Source: Patella vulgata
Lineage: Eukaryota > Mollusca > Gastropoda > Patellidae
DNA: 64,000 nt
Direction of reading: 5' to 3'
NCBI RefSeq assembly: GCF_932274485.2
Contig: NC_065882.2
Location: forward strand, 68,795,431 to 68,859,430
Position numbers and translations under genes: made by a program. Shown piece after piece: positions 1 through 10,920 of this stretch (position 1 is the stretch's first letter; each line of letters opens with the position of its first letter). The notes beneath the pieces are model-generated. The model saw nothing but the letters and a program-made list of their open reading frames with translations, searched no databases and was not told where the DNA came from.

Positions 1-642
1 ATCGTTTATCAAAGTGACGCCTTAGTGATAAGTTGATGATTATAAAGAAGATCTAAGGATGCTAGGTGAAATACCGACAGATGTGCGCATAACTATAGTA
101 AGCTGTATACAATGTCTGTATCAATTCTTTTACGTTTTAACAAAACAGCAGATGCGAGTAAAAACTAACATAAACCTCTAGTTATAATTTGTTATTTTAT
201 TGTTTAAATAATTGACTGCACAAACTATATTTATTCAGTCTATTAAAACGGACTGCTCCAAAAAAAAATATCTTATTAAACAGAATCTTTTTCGTGCCAG
301 GAGCGAAGAAGTCAGTTTTCAGTCTCAGAATTGTTCCCTTTGTTTGTGAATTTGAGCTGTACACCCACTTTCATCGCATTGCATACATAATCGCGGTACC
401 ATAATAATCTGTGTATACGTAGTCCCCCACAAAATGATCTTAGTCAAGTTTCGTGAGCCATGGTGACCCGGTAAGTAAATTTGTGACCCCACCCCCCACC
501 TTTTTTATGATTCGAGGAATTCTTTTAATCCTGAGGGGTTTTGTTGGGTTTTTTTAGGGAAAAAATACGATCGTTCGCGTGGACGTGCAACTTCTAAATA
601 AAAACGGCATAAAGATCAGTTTTATTTGATAAACAGGGGCGA

Positions 643-925
643 AAATGAAATGAAATGGGGTTTAACACCGTATTTGCTGCAAAGACTGAACTTATGAAGA
701 CGGATATACGACATGCAGTGTGCTATGAGGGCAATTGCCGAATTCCAACTGTCACAGGACCTCGGTTTTTTCGAACGACTAGACACTGTCCTTGCCAGAC
801 ACTCCGTCCTTGATCACTGAAAGTGGGGGTAAGGGGGCTTGAAATAGGAACTTTCTTGACCAACACCGGGAGCGAACCCAGACCTAATAGTAAGCGAGCA
901 AGCTTCTTACTTACTAAGCCCGCGC
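643..925 (-). mobile_element. Diverged SINE family A copy
   Basis: It starts with the ATGAAATGAAATGGGGTTTAA tail-complement and ends with a degraded tRNA head (CTTACTTACTAAGCC). The core is shortened. Open frames overlapping it are shadows of the repeat. Confidence 0.8.
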
Positions 926-1639
926 AGTTCCAAAATCAAGATCTAATAAACGTTACCAATGATCATCAAATCTTTATGATGCAATGTATGACTTTTCTTT
1001 TTGCGCATGTGTCATTTAATTTTACAGATTAATCAACAAAATATAGAATCGGAGACAATCGAAGCAAGGGGAGAATATTTTGAGGAACTGTGCTCTCTTG
1101 TAACAAACGACGAAAGGGGCTGAAAAGGGCGGGTTAGAGCTTATCAGTAAGGTTAAAAACATATTGCAACATACTCTAGCTTGACGGTACCAGTACAACC
1201 CGATAGAAAAATACTGATTTGAGGCTTAATAGAAGATTGAAATATAGCGTTAATCATAAATAATCCTATATGCAGCCCACACGCACATGTATTCTATAAA
1301 AAAAACGACAGTTAAACTATTGATCGTATATTATCACAATACTTCGAAATTGTAAACAGAGCAGTAAGGGTCGCGTAATGTCCAATTTCTCAACATCGTG
1401 AGTAATTATATTTTATCACCTAGAACTTAAATTATATGCCAAAGTCGCCCAGGTACAAATATATTATACATAATGCCGATCAAAGCAGTCAAGGTATCAA
1501 ACAGATGTCACATATACCCTGACAGTGTGAAATGCCTCGCTCAATTTCTTAATATCAAAACTAGTTTTCGCAGACAATAAAAGGTTCTTACGTATTTGTT
1601 CTACATACGTCTATCTTTAGTGTGTGTGTGTTAGTTGTA
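926..1639. other. AT-rich intergenic DNA
   Basis: No gene, known repeat or clear regulatory cluster seen. Confidence 0.5.
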
Positions 1640-1700
1640 TTTTACGTCCGCTTCCACCGAGGTGATATCGCAGACAATATCTTTAGTGTCATGTTATGCG
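1640..1700 (-). mobile_element. SINE family C 3' fragment
   Basis: TTTACGTCCGCTTCCACCG and AGGTGATATCGCAGACAA match the end of family C; the rest is absent. Confidence 0.5.
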
Positions 1701-1870
1701 TTTAGTAATCGCTTCTCGCGAAATTTTCTCTAAATATTTCATATTCATATATGCCACAAAGATTAAAAACATAAATAACCAAATTGCGTGGTCTATAACG
1801 TACGTCCAGACAAGTTTTCACGGTCAAAACATATAAGGATCTTGTATGAATCTGTTCCGAATACTTCTAT

Positions 1871-2137
1871 ATGGTTATTGGTCTGTTATTCGTTGGGGTT
1901 GTTGCAATTTCTTCAGCTTCTCGTGAAACGTTCAAAATTAACTTTACTGGAAAGCGCGCTCCAAATATTTGTAGATGTCACAAAGACATTTTTTACGCAA
2001 CGAATAAGCGCCACATATTCACCAAAGGCGCATTTTGTGAAGAAACACATATTAGAATTGTGATAGGATATGATATTTATCTGCTCAGTGTGTATATGGA
2101 ACAAATAATTTGGATGGGAAATCCACAAAAGTTATAG
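1871..2137 (+). CDS. Possible small secreted protein, unassigned
   Basis: ATG frame of 88 residues opening MVIGLLFVGVVAISSAS, like a signal peptide, followed by a Cys-containing part (ICRCHKDIFYATNKRHIF). An overlapping frame of similar length exists in the next phase, so chance is a real alternative. Confidence 0.15.
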   Translation: MVIGLLFVGVVAISSASRETFKINFTGKRAPNICRCHKDIFYATNKRHIFTKGAFCEETHIRIVIGYDIYLLSVYMEQIIWMGNPQKL

Positions 2138-2360
2138 GAATAAGTACCATGTTATTAAAGCCGTACAGATTTTAGTATATGAATTAATGTACAAATTCCA
2201 ATTTGCTGTTCATATACAAAAATCAATGCACATACAATTGCGGCTATAATAAATGAAATATATTTGGTGGTGTTATTGATCCCAAATAGCAATGAAAAAT
2301 ACAGAAAATCAAGACGTCAAATCAGTGAAATAATTCGTAGATTTAAAGGAGAAGTGTAGT

Positions 2361-2365
<5 letters not shown>

Positions 2366-2417
<52 letters not shown>

Positions 2418-2418
2418 A
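2366..2418 (+). repeat. Compound microsatellite (CA)n(GA)n
   Basis: About 13 CA then 13 GA units, directly joined to a family B SINE tail, from which it very likely grew. Confidence 0.9.
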
Positions 2419-2468
2419 ATGGGGTTTAACGTCCACTCGACACAAACTAGGACATTTGTGGACTAACA
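2368..2468 (-). mobile_element. V-SINE (family B) 3' end with (CA)n(GA)n tail
   Basis: Only the last 70 or so bases (complement of GACGTTAAACCCCATTTC back to ACTAACAT) plus a CA/GA microsatellite. TAGTCTCTACA occurs at 2357-2367 and 2469-2479, an 11-base duplication. It has inserted into the larger TTAA-flanked repeat at 2343-3523. Confidence 0.8.
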
Positions 2469-2835
2469 TAGTCTCTACAGACGCCTAATGATGTATTCAT
2501 TATCTACTATGCAAGACTCAAGTTTGACTATTCTCGCCCTTAAAGTAGCTAAGTCTTTAACTTAGTATCGTCCACAGTCTTCTTCGACATTGAAAATACA
2601 AATTATTTGTCAATTTAAATCAACATTGATATTGTGATCTTACCGAAATCCAATATTTAAGACAAAATAAGCATTTTACCATTGGTGCACGAATCGTGTA
2701 CCAGAATGCGTTTCAGCGCCATTTGTAACAATGGCCTCGAAGAACGAGGCTAGACATATTCCACAAGTTTAGATCTATTTGATAAGGCTAACTTCAAGTT
2801 TGGTCAAAGGTCACGAGATGTAAACAGGGCTAGCG

Positions 2836-2893
2836 CTAATCCCAACCCTAACCCTGAACCTAGCCCTAACGTTTACCTAAACTTAACCTACAA
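2836..2893. repeat. Degenerate telomere-like CCCTAA stretch
   Basis: CCCAACCCTAACCCTGAACC, then AGCCCTAAC and further CCTAAAC-type words, a decayed array of the animal telomere unit. It is too short and diverged to be a telomere. Confidence 0.4.
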
Positions 2894-3523
2894 TCGCGCC
2901 ATAAACGAAGTGCCCTAACCTTATTTACATCTCAGCTACCTTGACGAAAATTGAATTGGCCTTAAAAAATAGATTTAGCCTATTCCACAAGTCATGTCAA
3001 ATGGTGGCCCACATTCTTATCTGAAGAGCATGCGCAATAAATACTACCGATGTAAACAGGGAATAATCAGACACTAGAGATTGCCATTCCATGGAGACCC
3101 CCCGCGTATTTCGCCGAATATAACTGATTTGAACGGAAACGATTGAATGTAAATCAGTTTATATACATTCATATAACATTATTACGAGCATTGCCACTGA
3201 TTTGTGTCAATTTCTAGGTCCCAAATATTTAGAGATTTAGCTCCTTTAATTACCGTATTAAAATAGTGCCGGAGGTGACGTTCTGGGGGTAACTATCAGC
3301 GACTACTTATCAACAAAGCAATGAGAAAGTCTTAGGATAGAAGACTAATATAACACATGCTATAGCTTTGTTTACTTTAAATGGGCAACATCTACCGGTT
3401 TAACATCACAATAGGCGTATTAACTGTTAATAAAGGACGGGGTTTGTACTTTGAGTTGGGCATGCTTGAACTGTTTCAATAGTAACAAATAACATTTCTG
3501 GAACGGTTGCAGTTCTCCTTTAA

Positions 3524-4381
3524 GTATCCAGTCGCTCTTTGACCGCTGTTCATAATCAGTTAACTAAACGCAAATCCCCGCCCAGGTGACAAAAACATAA
3601 TTTTATAATATTGTATTATGTAAAAGCAATCAGATTTAGTATTTTTAACAATAGAATAATACGCCTATATGAATATATCCGTATAAAGTAATTGTACAAA
3701 ATTTATAATGTAAATGCTAAATGTGTCCATTTAATTTGGTTTCCTTGTTACAATGATTAAAATTTAATCATAATACCATGAAAAGTTATAAAGAACAATA
3801 TTTTAATGTATTTTTATTAATCTATACACAATATTACACATGTGATAAGTAGCACGTGCTCTAATCACCTGATCTGATCTCTTCAAAAGTTCAGCATATA
3901 GATTTACTATTGTAATATACGTATTTTACTTATTAAAATATGAATAATATTAAATTAAAATCCACTGATCACGATATATGGCTACACGTGCTAATAATCC
4001 TTATGTCACCACATTATTTGTACAAAATCTCGTGAACATGATTCTAATCTGAGTTGATAGCTATTTTCATGATAAATATTATAACACGTTTTGTCGAACT
4101 AATAAAAATATCATCACGAGAATGTATACTGATGTCCAAAAGAAAGTATACACACTAAAAGCATGACTAAATTTTGTTTAGATTAAAAACATTTGATAAA
4201 GCATTACTGAGTTTGTCTCTTGTGTCCAAACTCAACATTTCTAAGCAAAATAAAAATGTGAAACAAATTGACATTCAACCCAAATACCGTGTACAATGGA
4301 AAAACGACTTTGGTTGATGAAGCACAAAACGCACACAGTGTATACTTTCTTTTGGACATATTATTTTGTATTATTTTAGGG
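3524..4381. other. AT-rich intergenic DNA
   Basis: Only scattered short AT-rich words; nothing I can assign. Confidence 0.5.
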
Positions 4382-4668
4382 AGCCGTAGTTACTTAGTGA
4401 ATAAGGCGTTCGTTCGTTCGCCGGTTCGCTCCAAGTGTTGGCCGAGATAGTTCATCGGGATTTTCTAGTGCCGTTACTCTTTGTCACTGGTGCAGGATGG
4501 AGGGCTGACAGGGGCAGTGTCTAGTCGTTCGCATGATTGGAAAAGAACCTTGATAATTCGAAACAAGATTAGACTGCAGCGTCGCAGTGCGAGCAAAAGT
4601 ACCCCATAGCACATTGTATGGCGTATGCTCGTCTTTTTCAGCTCAGTCGCCGTAGAAAAGTAGGACAT
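4382..4668 (+). mobile_element. Diverged SINE family A copy
   Basis: Recognisable by TTACTTAGTGAATAAGGCG (A-box area), GGCCGAGATAGTTCATCGG, TCTAGTCGTTCG and the closing CCGTAGAAAAGTAGGAC. The Nin-like core is nearly gone. It lies 46 bases before the intact copy at 4715. Confidence 0.7.
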
Positions 4669-4714
4669 ACTACCAATTCAATTTTATTTTGTCACGAATT
4701 CTATACCGCGATAA

Positions 4715-5090
4715 GGGGGATCACGTGGCTAAGTGGGTAAGACGCTGGCTCGCTAGCCTGGAGGTCGGGTGTTCGATCCCTGCATTGGCCGAGAAAGTTC
4801 ATCCAGATTTTCTGGCGTGGTTCCCCTTTGTCAGTGATGCAGGACGGAGGGCCTGACAAGGACAGTTGTCTAGTCGTTCGAATGAGACGAAAAAACCGAG
4901 GTCCCGTGTACAAATTGGCGTGCACGTAAAAGATCCCTTGACAGTTGGAATTCGATATAAGAGTAGGCCGTATTGCCGCTGTCCGGGCAAAATTTCCCTC
5001 ATATCACACTGTATGGCGTATGTCCGTCTTCATTAGCCCAGTTCGGAGCAGAACAGTAGGACGTTAAACCCCCATCTCATTTCATTTCAT
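4715..5090 (+). mobile_element. Full-length tRNA-derived SINE, family A (Nin-like core)
   Basis: A complete 376-bp element with perfect 16-bp target-site duplications, TTCTATACCGCGATAA, at 4699-4714 and 5091-5106. The tRNA-like head has an A box (TGGCTAAGTGGG, 4726-4737) and a B box (GTGTTCGATCCC near 4769-4780). The central part around 4890-4945 includes GTGCACGTAAAAGATCCC, which I recall as typical of the Nin conserved domain of eumetazoan SINEs. The tail is GACGTTAAACC followed by ATTTC repeats. Perfect duplications mean a recent insertion. Confidence 0.93.
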
Positions 5091-5517
5091 TTCTATACCG
5101 CGATAAAATAATATCGGATCGCCACAGAGAACTATCTACTTTAAGAATAGATCTCTGCCTCGAATGGTCAGCATATTAAAAAAAAGTATAGTTTTTTGTT
5201 ATATAGTTCTATCCGTTTAGATCTTTAATACACATAAAACTAAATAAACAGTTTAAATTTCATTAAATCGATATGGAATAATATACTTCTCAATGCTGTC
5301 GGTCAGCCAGCTTCGTTTCTGTAAACAAAAAATGGCAAACAACATATCCGCTCTTGTAGGGTGTGCACACGGTGTTAACGACATATATAAATTTGCGAGT
5401 TACTGATGCGCGACACCGAGGTACCAATCGGGCGATACCTGTATGGTAAACAGTCGGGACGAGAGCCAGCGGTTTTGTTACATGGTTAATAACCCAGGAT
5501 TATGATAGGTTTCACTA

Positions 5518-5860
5518 ACTTGGGGTTGTCGAGAAAGTTCATCGGGGTCTGTCAGCTTGATATTCCCTTGAAGTGCTGCGGGATCTGGTAATACAGGGTT
5601 TGACAATGGATGGGGCTAAAAACTTGGTGCCTATTTCACGTATGTTTAACTAAGATAAAATCCAAATTTTAGTAATTTGATTGGATAATATTAGACTGAT
5701 TTTAGCGCTTAGCCAATCAAAATTGAATTATCTACTAAAATTTGGATTTTATCTTTAGTTAAGATTTCGAGAAACAGGGCCCAGGTTCCGTGTATACCAA
5801 TGGTATCGCCTCTCAGATCTGCTGACAGTTAACATGTTTTGTTTTTAACAGGTGCTCTTT
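5518..5860 (+). mobile_element. Old family A SINE relic interrupted by a palindromic MITE
   Basis: GTCGAGAAAGTTCATCGGGG at 5528 and the GGTTCCGTGTATACC part at 5783 are diverged family A pieces. Between them (5626-5783) is a MITE with terminal inverted repeats of about 50 bases: left GGTGCCTATTTCACG and TAACTAAGATAAAATCC, right the complement of GGGCCCTGTTTCTCGAAA and AACTAAAGATAAAATCC. No coding capacity. Confidence 0.75.
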
Positions 5861-5969
5861 GGTGGTGTAAACTCGGTCTTAAAACACGTCATTTCAATCA
5901 TCACTGATTAACACAGCCAAACCCTTTAATACTATTACACTAGAAACTAAACGATTGTAAATTGGCCAG

Positions 5970-6350
5970 TGTGGTCGCGTAGGTGTGACAGTAGCTTACT
6001 TTACTGGTCAGTAGGTCTCTGGTTCCAGAAAGTTCCCTAGGAGTATTCCAGACTGTTGTCCCTTGTCATGGAACAGGAAGGAGGGTCTGACAAGGGGAAA
6101 CGTCTGGTTGTTCAGTTGGGGACATAAGACGAGGTCTCTAATATACCACCGTCAGCTCGTTAAAGACCCCCTGACAGTTGCAAATCGACATACGAGTGGA
6201 CCGTAGTAGCGCAGCTGTCTGGTTGCCCCCTCCCCCTCCCCCCTCCCTCCCTCCCCGGCCCCATAGCACAGTACGTGGCATATACCCGTCTTCATTAGCC
6301 TGGTTGGTGAACGAAGATATTGGGACATTAAACGCCATTTAATTTCATTT
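5970..6350 (+). mobile_element. Diverged SINE family A copy with a CCCTCCC expansion
   Basis: Core words CGTTAAAGACCCCCTGACAG and tail GGGACATTAAACGCC identify the family. A CCCCTCCCCCTCC tract at about 6226-6256 interrupts it. Confidence 0.7.
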
Positions 6351-7204
6351 TCTCAATATATGAGTCCGTAACAATTTAATACAACTGTCGTTCCATTCAC
6401 ACGTTATTTTCTGAAATTAAATTTAGAGGATATTTTGATCGTATTATTTCAAATGCCTACTAAATTTAATTTTCAATTTTTGTAAAATCACTTATTATAT
6501 CAGCTTTAGGTAATTTAAAGGATTTCGTGAATGGACTTGGGAGTAAAGAGGTTTTATTTTTCCTAATACTATAAAAGTGTCCATAAAAGTAAATTAATTT
6601 CGCTAATGGATATGTCATTTTCACAGATTATTAGAAATTGGCGTGTTGCCGGTAACAATATCTATTTTAATCATATTTCGCGCTTTTGGCATTATGAAGA
6701 CAGATGGCTAGGTGACCCATCTGCACAAACAGCAGTCATATAATAACTTTTATGGTATTAATTTTCGGAGGGATTTTCTGCGGGACTTAACTCTTAATAC
6801 ACAGCTTCTGGGCTTTTCGTTTCTTTGACCTTATTAGACTGCTGTCAATCTGAAAAGAAAAAAGACAAGCACTTGACTTGAATCGTGTAGCTTATCCAAG
6901 GAGAAAATTAACTTTTGTGATTCAAGGCCAAATTTACACAATCTTAGCTCACCTTTCAAAGAGGTCATCTTTCGGAGAAATTGAGAAAGCAGAATGCGAT
7001 TTGTTCTCCATGAGACGCAGAAAATAGTTTAATTTGCCAGTCATATACTTTCGTTATCATGAAAGCACAAAAGTAGCGCAGTAGTTGATGAACCTTCTTT
7101 CTGGTTGTTCTTGTGGGATTTATAAAAGAGATGAATGTCGACCGTGTATTCATTGCTGCATGCTCTCCGGAATTTACGTCTCATCCTGAACCTGTCTATC
7201 TCTC
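6351..7204. other. AT-rich intergenic DNA
   Basis: Short open frames only; no recognised element. Confidence 0.5.
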
Positions 7205-7216
7205 ATCCAATTCGAG

Positions 7217-7588
7217 GGAGGGGGGGGGGGGGTAAGTGGGCAAGACGCTGGCTCGTTAGCCCGGAAGGTCGGGTGTTCGATGCCTGCATTGGCCGAGAAA
7301 GTTCATCCAGATTTTCTGGCGTGGTTCCCTCTTGTCAATTATGCAGGACAGAGGGCAGGACAAGGACAGCTGTCTAGTCGTTCGGATGGGACGAGAAAAC
7401 CGAGGTCCCGTGTACACATTGGCGTGCACGTAAAAGATCCCTTGACGGTTGGAACTCAATGTAAGAGTAGGCCGTAGTGCCGCTGTCCGGGTAAAATTTC
7501 TCTCATAGCACACAGTATGGCGTATGCTCGTCTTCATTAGCCTAGTTCAGAGCAAAACAGTAGGACGTTAAACCCCATTTCATTTCAT
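7217..7588 (+). mobile_element. SINE family A, near full length
   Basis: It opens with a run of about 14 G in place of the usual GGGGATCACG head, then reads through the tRNA part, core and tail as at 4715. Target-site duplication ATCCAATTCGAG is at 7205-7216 and 7589-7600, 12 bases and perfect. The G-run has replaced most of the A-box start. Confidence 0.9.
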
Positions 7589-7897
7589 ATCCAATTCGAG
7601 AAGGTTCCATGAAAAATATATCACAAAACCCGTCTTCGCTTTGTATTAGTCCAGTTTTGAAAGCTTTATTTAAAAAAATATTTATTCACCGAAACGGGAT
7701 TGGAGGACAGACCCCCCCCCCCCAAAAAAAACAAAAAAAACCGGTTGAATTATATTTTATTTATTAAACCCTTTATCATGTATACACTCAATATACACAC
7801 GTTTAAATTGCAGCCAAGGATATTCAAATGTCGTTTGAATTTACGTTCTGCATGTATAATAGACCTAGACGATGGAATCTTATTTTCAGACACCGTT

Positions 7898-8325
7898 GCA
7901 AGGACAGCTGTCTAGTCATTCGGATGGGACGAAAAGTCGAGGTCCCATGTACTACACATTGGCGTACACTTAAAAGATCCCTTGACAGTTGGTGTTTAAC
8001 GTTCTACTGCTCTGCTCCGAACTGGGCTAATGAAGACGGGCATACGCCATACAGTGTGCTATGAGTGAAATTTTGCCCGGACAGCGGCCCTACGGTCTAC
8101 TCTCTTATCGAATTCCAACTGTCAAGGGATCTTTTACGTACACGCCAATGTGTACCCTGGACCTCGGTTTTTCGTCCCATCCGAACGACTAGACAGCTGT
8201 CCTTGTCAGTGGGGAACCACGCCGGAAAATCTGGATGAACTTTCTCGACCAATGCAGGGATCGAACACCCGACCTCCAGGCTAGCGAGCCAGCGTCTTAC
8301 CCACTGAGCTACCGTGACCCCCATC
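7898..8325 (-). mobile_element. Head-to-head pair of family A SINE pieces
   Basis: A plus-strand core fragment (7898-7992) joins directly to a nearly complete minus-strand copy (about 7993-8325, tail first, tRNA head at 8225-8325). The two cores can pair as a long hairpin (7898-7992 with about 8117-8205). Either two insertions met or one inverted during integration. Confidence 0.8.
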
Positions 8326-8772
8326 CACAAAGCAAGATCATATCTTTAAAATAATTTTAAAATACTCAACCGGTTTATTGTCTAAGATATTTTATTGCGA
8401 AAGCATTTAATACAGTGTGTTATTGTTGAGAATAAAATACATTAGTCGTTATATGAAATATATAATCCTAAATACTGTTTATTACTAACACGCAGGTGAT
8501 AGACTGTGGATTTTGAAATTTGAAAAGAAATTAGGTGTATTAGAAGATATTTATATTGTATAACATGAACAGGTGCCGAAGATTTGCTCGTGGCGCGCAA
8601 ACATTATATTATATAAATTGAAATCTGTATGTAGCTTATATATTTTCATCACGACGTAATTAATAGGTGTTTATAGGTAAATGAGGGCTGGTGAATCCAG
8701 GAAGACAATGGTGTGAAGGTCAAGGGGGGCTTTGCTTGTAAATAAGGTTATTCTTAATAGATCCTTATCAAA

Positions 8773-8805
<33 letters not shown>

Positions 8806-8813
8806 GAGAGAAA
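8773..8813 (+). repeat. Microsatellite (GA)n at SINE tail
   Basis: About 20 GA units with one GC interruption, forming the tail of the family B SINE at 8775-9074 (read on the opposite strand as TC). Confidence 0.9.
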
Positions 8814-9074
8814 TGAGGTTTAACGTCCACTCGACACAAACTAGGTCATTTCGGGACTAACATATGGTTTAATTTTATTTCAATAATTCGCTTGTGCGTA
8901 GGGGTCTTTAGCAGTGGGAGGAAACCGGAGGACCCGAATAAAACCCACGAGATTGGACAGGCGACCCTACTCCTTGTCACGTACAACCGGGGATTCGAAA
9001 CCACGCCAGTTGACTCAATGACAGGGTTTATGATACAGCACGCACGTGCTAACCATTCGGCTACCCCCCCCCCC
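8775..9074 (-). mobile_element. Full-length V-SINE (RUDI-like), family B
   Basis: Read on the minus strand: GGGGTAGCCGAATGGTTAGC (A box), GGTTTCGAATCCCC (B box near 8988-9001), a V-domain with GTGGGTTTT and CTCCGGTTTCCTCCCACTGC, a spacer with AATTCGCTTGTGCGTAGGGG on plus, and the tail GACGTTAAACCTCATTTC ending in (TC)n. Flanking CCTTATCAAAAG (left) and CCTTATCCAAAG (right) are the target-site duplication. The V-SINE superfamily, including RUDI, is known to be widespread in molluscs. Confidence 0.9.
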
Positions 9075-9134
9075 CCTTATCCAAAGAATCTCAGTCCTGC
9101 ATATACCAGCGTATAACAGAACTTAGTCACATTG

Positions 9135-10085
9135 TAGCGTACCATTCCATCTTATATAGAGGGTTTAAAATCTATTCCGAAAATTGAAACGTACACTTTT
9201 CTTGACTTAACTGTTCACGTCAGTGTAAAAACAAATGTTAGCCACATTCAGATTTTTAGAGTACCATTCCAACTTTTATAGAGGGTTCAAAATTTGAAAA
9301 ATGAAAAGTACATCTTCTTCGGCTTAACTGTTCACGAATTTCATGATTTTACCCTATATTAAAATCCTATAGCCATGCTCAACCCTGCATACATCAGTAC
9401 GCAGCTGTTAAATTTGTTGAGTACCATTCCAACTTAAAGGGGCATTAGGTAAAATGGATAAAGAGTCGACACGTTCTCGTTATAATAGTCAAACAATACA
9501 TAATGAAAACAGAATATATACTGAAAATTACAGTCAAATTGCTTCACTCTGAACCGAGATATTAGTGATTCAATTTTAGACAAGCCTCGATCATCTTACC
9601 TAACGTTTGTACGATAATAAACAAAGTCTCGATTATCCATTTTTACGTAAAATTAATTATCATCACAAAATGGATTCAAATCCACTAAATATGGCATCGA
9701 GAGTTGATTATGATCTGGATAAGTTAATTAATGTCTAATTAATAATGTCTAATTAACATTTCATGCCTAAAAAAGACCTGTAATAGTCAGATTTAGCTCT
9801 TGGATAATGCATGTTTAACTTGCAGGTTTAAAATCTATTCCGGAAAAAAATGAATGAAAAGTACACGATTTTCATGATTAGTCCTGCTTCGTCATCTAAC
9901 ACCCTTGTATAACAGAGCTGTGCCATATTTAGATTTGTAGCGTACCATTCCAACTTCAAATGCGTGTTTAAATCTATTCCGAAAAATGAGAAGTACATCC
10001 TCTTTGGATTAATTGTTCACGACATATATAATTAGCCCTGTTTGTTTCGTCTTCTCATATCTTCCTTGTCTTAACTGTTCACGTT
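9135..10085 (+). repeat. Degenerate tandem array with GTACCATTCC units
   Basis: Units begin GTACCATTCCAACTT near 9141, 9261, 9421 and 9945, and contain GGGTTTAAAATCTATTCC, GAAAAGTACA and TTAACTGTTCACG. Periods are about 120-160 bases once the MITE at 9434-9818 is removed. Confidence 0.75.
9434..9818 (-). mobile_element. TTAA-flanked MITE, copy 1
   Basis: A 385-bp member of a six-copy family. Both ends carry TTAA (9434-9437 and 9815-9818) followed inward by ATGCATTATCCAAGAGC on one side and AGGGGCATTAGG on the other. It interrupts a tandem-repeat unit: the array sequence CCAACTT resumes with GGTTTAAAATC after the right TTAA. TTAA duplication is a hallmark of piggyBac-type transposition, but the ends do not show the usual CCY. 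Confidence 0.8.
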
Positions 10086-10149
10086 TTGCATCCAATGTAA
10101 TAACGATATAGCAATGGTCTCAAATAGATTTAAACTTTTATTTAAGGGC

Positions 10150-10257
10150 ATTAGTGGTTTCTGGATGTGGGAACTATACGTCTGGTAAACAGAGACTAAC
10201 CTCAAAATAGTTTCTGCATGTAGGAACTATACGTCTTGTAAACAGAGACTAATCTCT
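10150..10257 (+). repeat. Tandem pair, about 57-bp unit
   Basis: GGAACTATACGTCTGGTAAAC and GGAACTATACGTCTTGTAAAC, each followed by AGAGACTAA, lie about 56 bases apart. Confidence 0.75.
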
Positions 10258-10296
10258 GATTTTTAACCATCGGTTCGAGAGTCATGGTGTCCTCTG

Positions 10297-10920
10297 GGTA
10301 TGGGGGGACCACGGTGGCCTCGGTGAGTATTATGCTGTCTCACTAACCAGAGGTCCCGGATTCGATCCCGGTGAAGACCGAGAAAGTTCCTCGTGATTTT
10401 CCAGACTGGTTCCCCCTTCTCAGTGGGGGGGGGGGGGGCACGGTGGCTCAGTGAGTAAGACATTGGCTCGCTAAGCTGGAGGTCTCGTGTTCGATCTCTG
10501 CGTTGGCCGAAGCAATTCATCGGGATTTTCCAGCGTGTTTCCTCCTTGTCAGTGGTACAGGACCGAGAACCTGACAACGGACAACGTATAGTCGTTCGGG
10601 TACACAGTGAAGTGCACGTAAAACATCCCTTGGCAGTTGGAATCCCTCATAGCACACTGTGTGACATATGCCCGTCTTCATTAGCCCAGTCGGAGCAGAA
10701 AAGTAGGGCGTTAAACCCCATTCCATTTTATTGATCTCAGTGGTGCAAAGAAAGGGGTTTAGTCGTTCGGATGGGTCGAACGATATTTGCAGCACTTCAA
10801 ATTATAAATACGAGTATCATATTTTGCATGGCGTACACCCGTCTTCATAAACCCGGTTGGCCGTCTTCATTAGCCCAGTCGGAGAAGAACAGTAGGACGT
10901 TAAACACAATTTCAATGTAT
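10297..10920 (+). mobile_element. Family A SINE split by a second family A SINE
   Basis: The outer element covers 10297-10425 and resumes at about 10735, ending near 10920. The inner one is about 10426-10734: it starts with a run of some 14 G, then CACGGTGGCTCAGTGAG, and ends in TTCCATTTTATT. TCTCAGTG occurs on both sides (10418-10425 and 10735-10742), the duplication from the inner insertion. Both are moderately diverged; the inner lacks part of the core after AAACATCCC. Confidence 0.85.

Larger units (their letters stand above)
2343..3523. mobile_element. Possible larger TTAA-flanked non-autonomous element
   Basis: TTAAAGGAGAAGTG at 2343 and, inverted, TTAAAGGAGAACTG at 3523 are near-perfect terminal inverted repeats. 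Inside are a family B SINE end, a segment (2545-2765) repeated on the opposite strand at 14070-14310, and telomere-like CCCTAA words. No transposase frame is seen. Boundaries are tentative. Confidence 0.4.

Noticed and set aside
2836-2893. Telomere end
   Set aside because: Degenerate and under 60 bases, inside an interspersed repeat.
4474-5002. Several open frames over SINE copies (also at 7135-7537, 8097-8330, 10263-10795, 15889-16596 and 55563-55778)
   Set aside because: They repeat the same translated SINE sequence and are not genes.
8773-8813. CRISPR array or other spaced direct repeats
   Set aside because: Simple dinucleotide repeat; nowhere in the window do repeats alternate with unique spacers.
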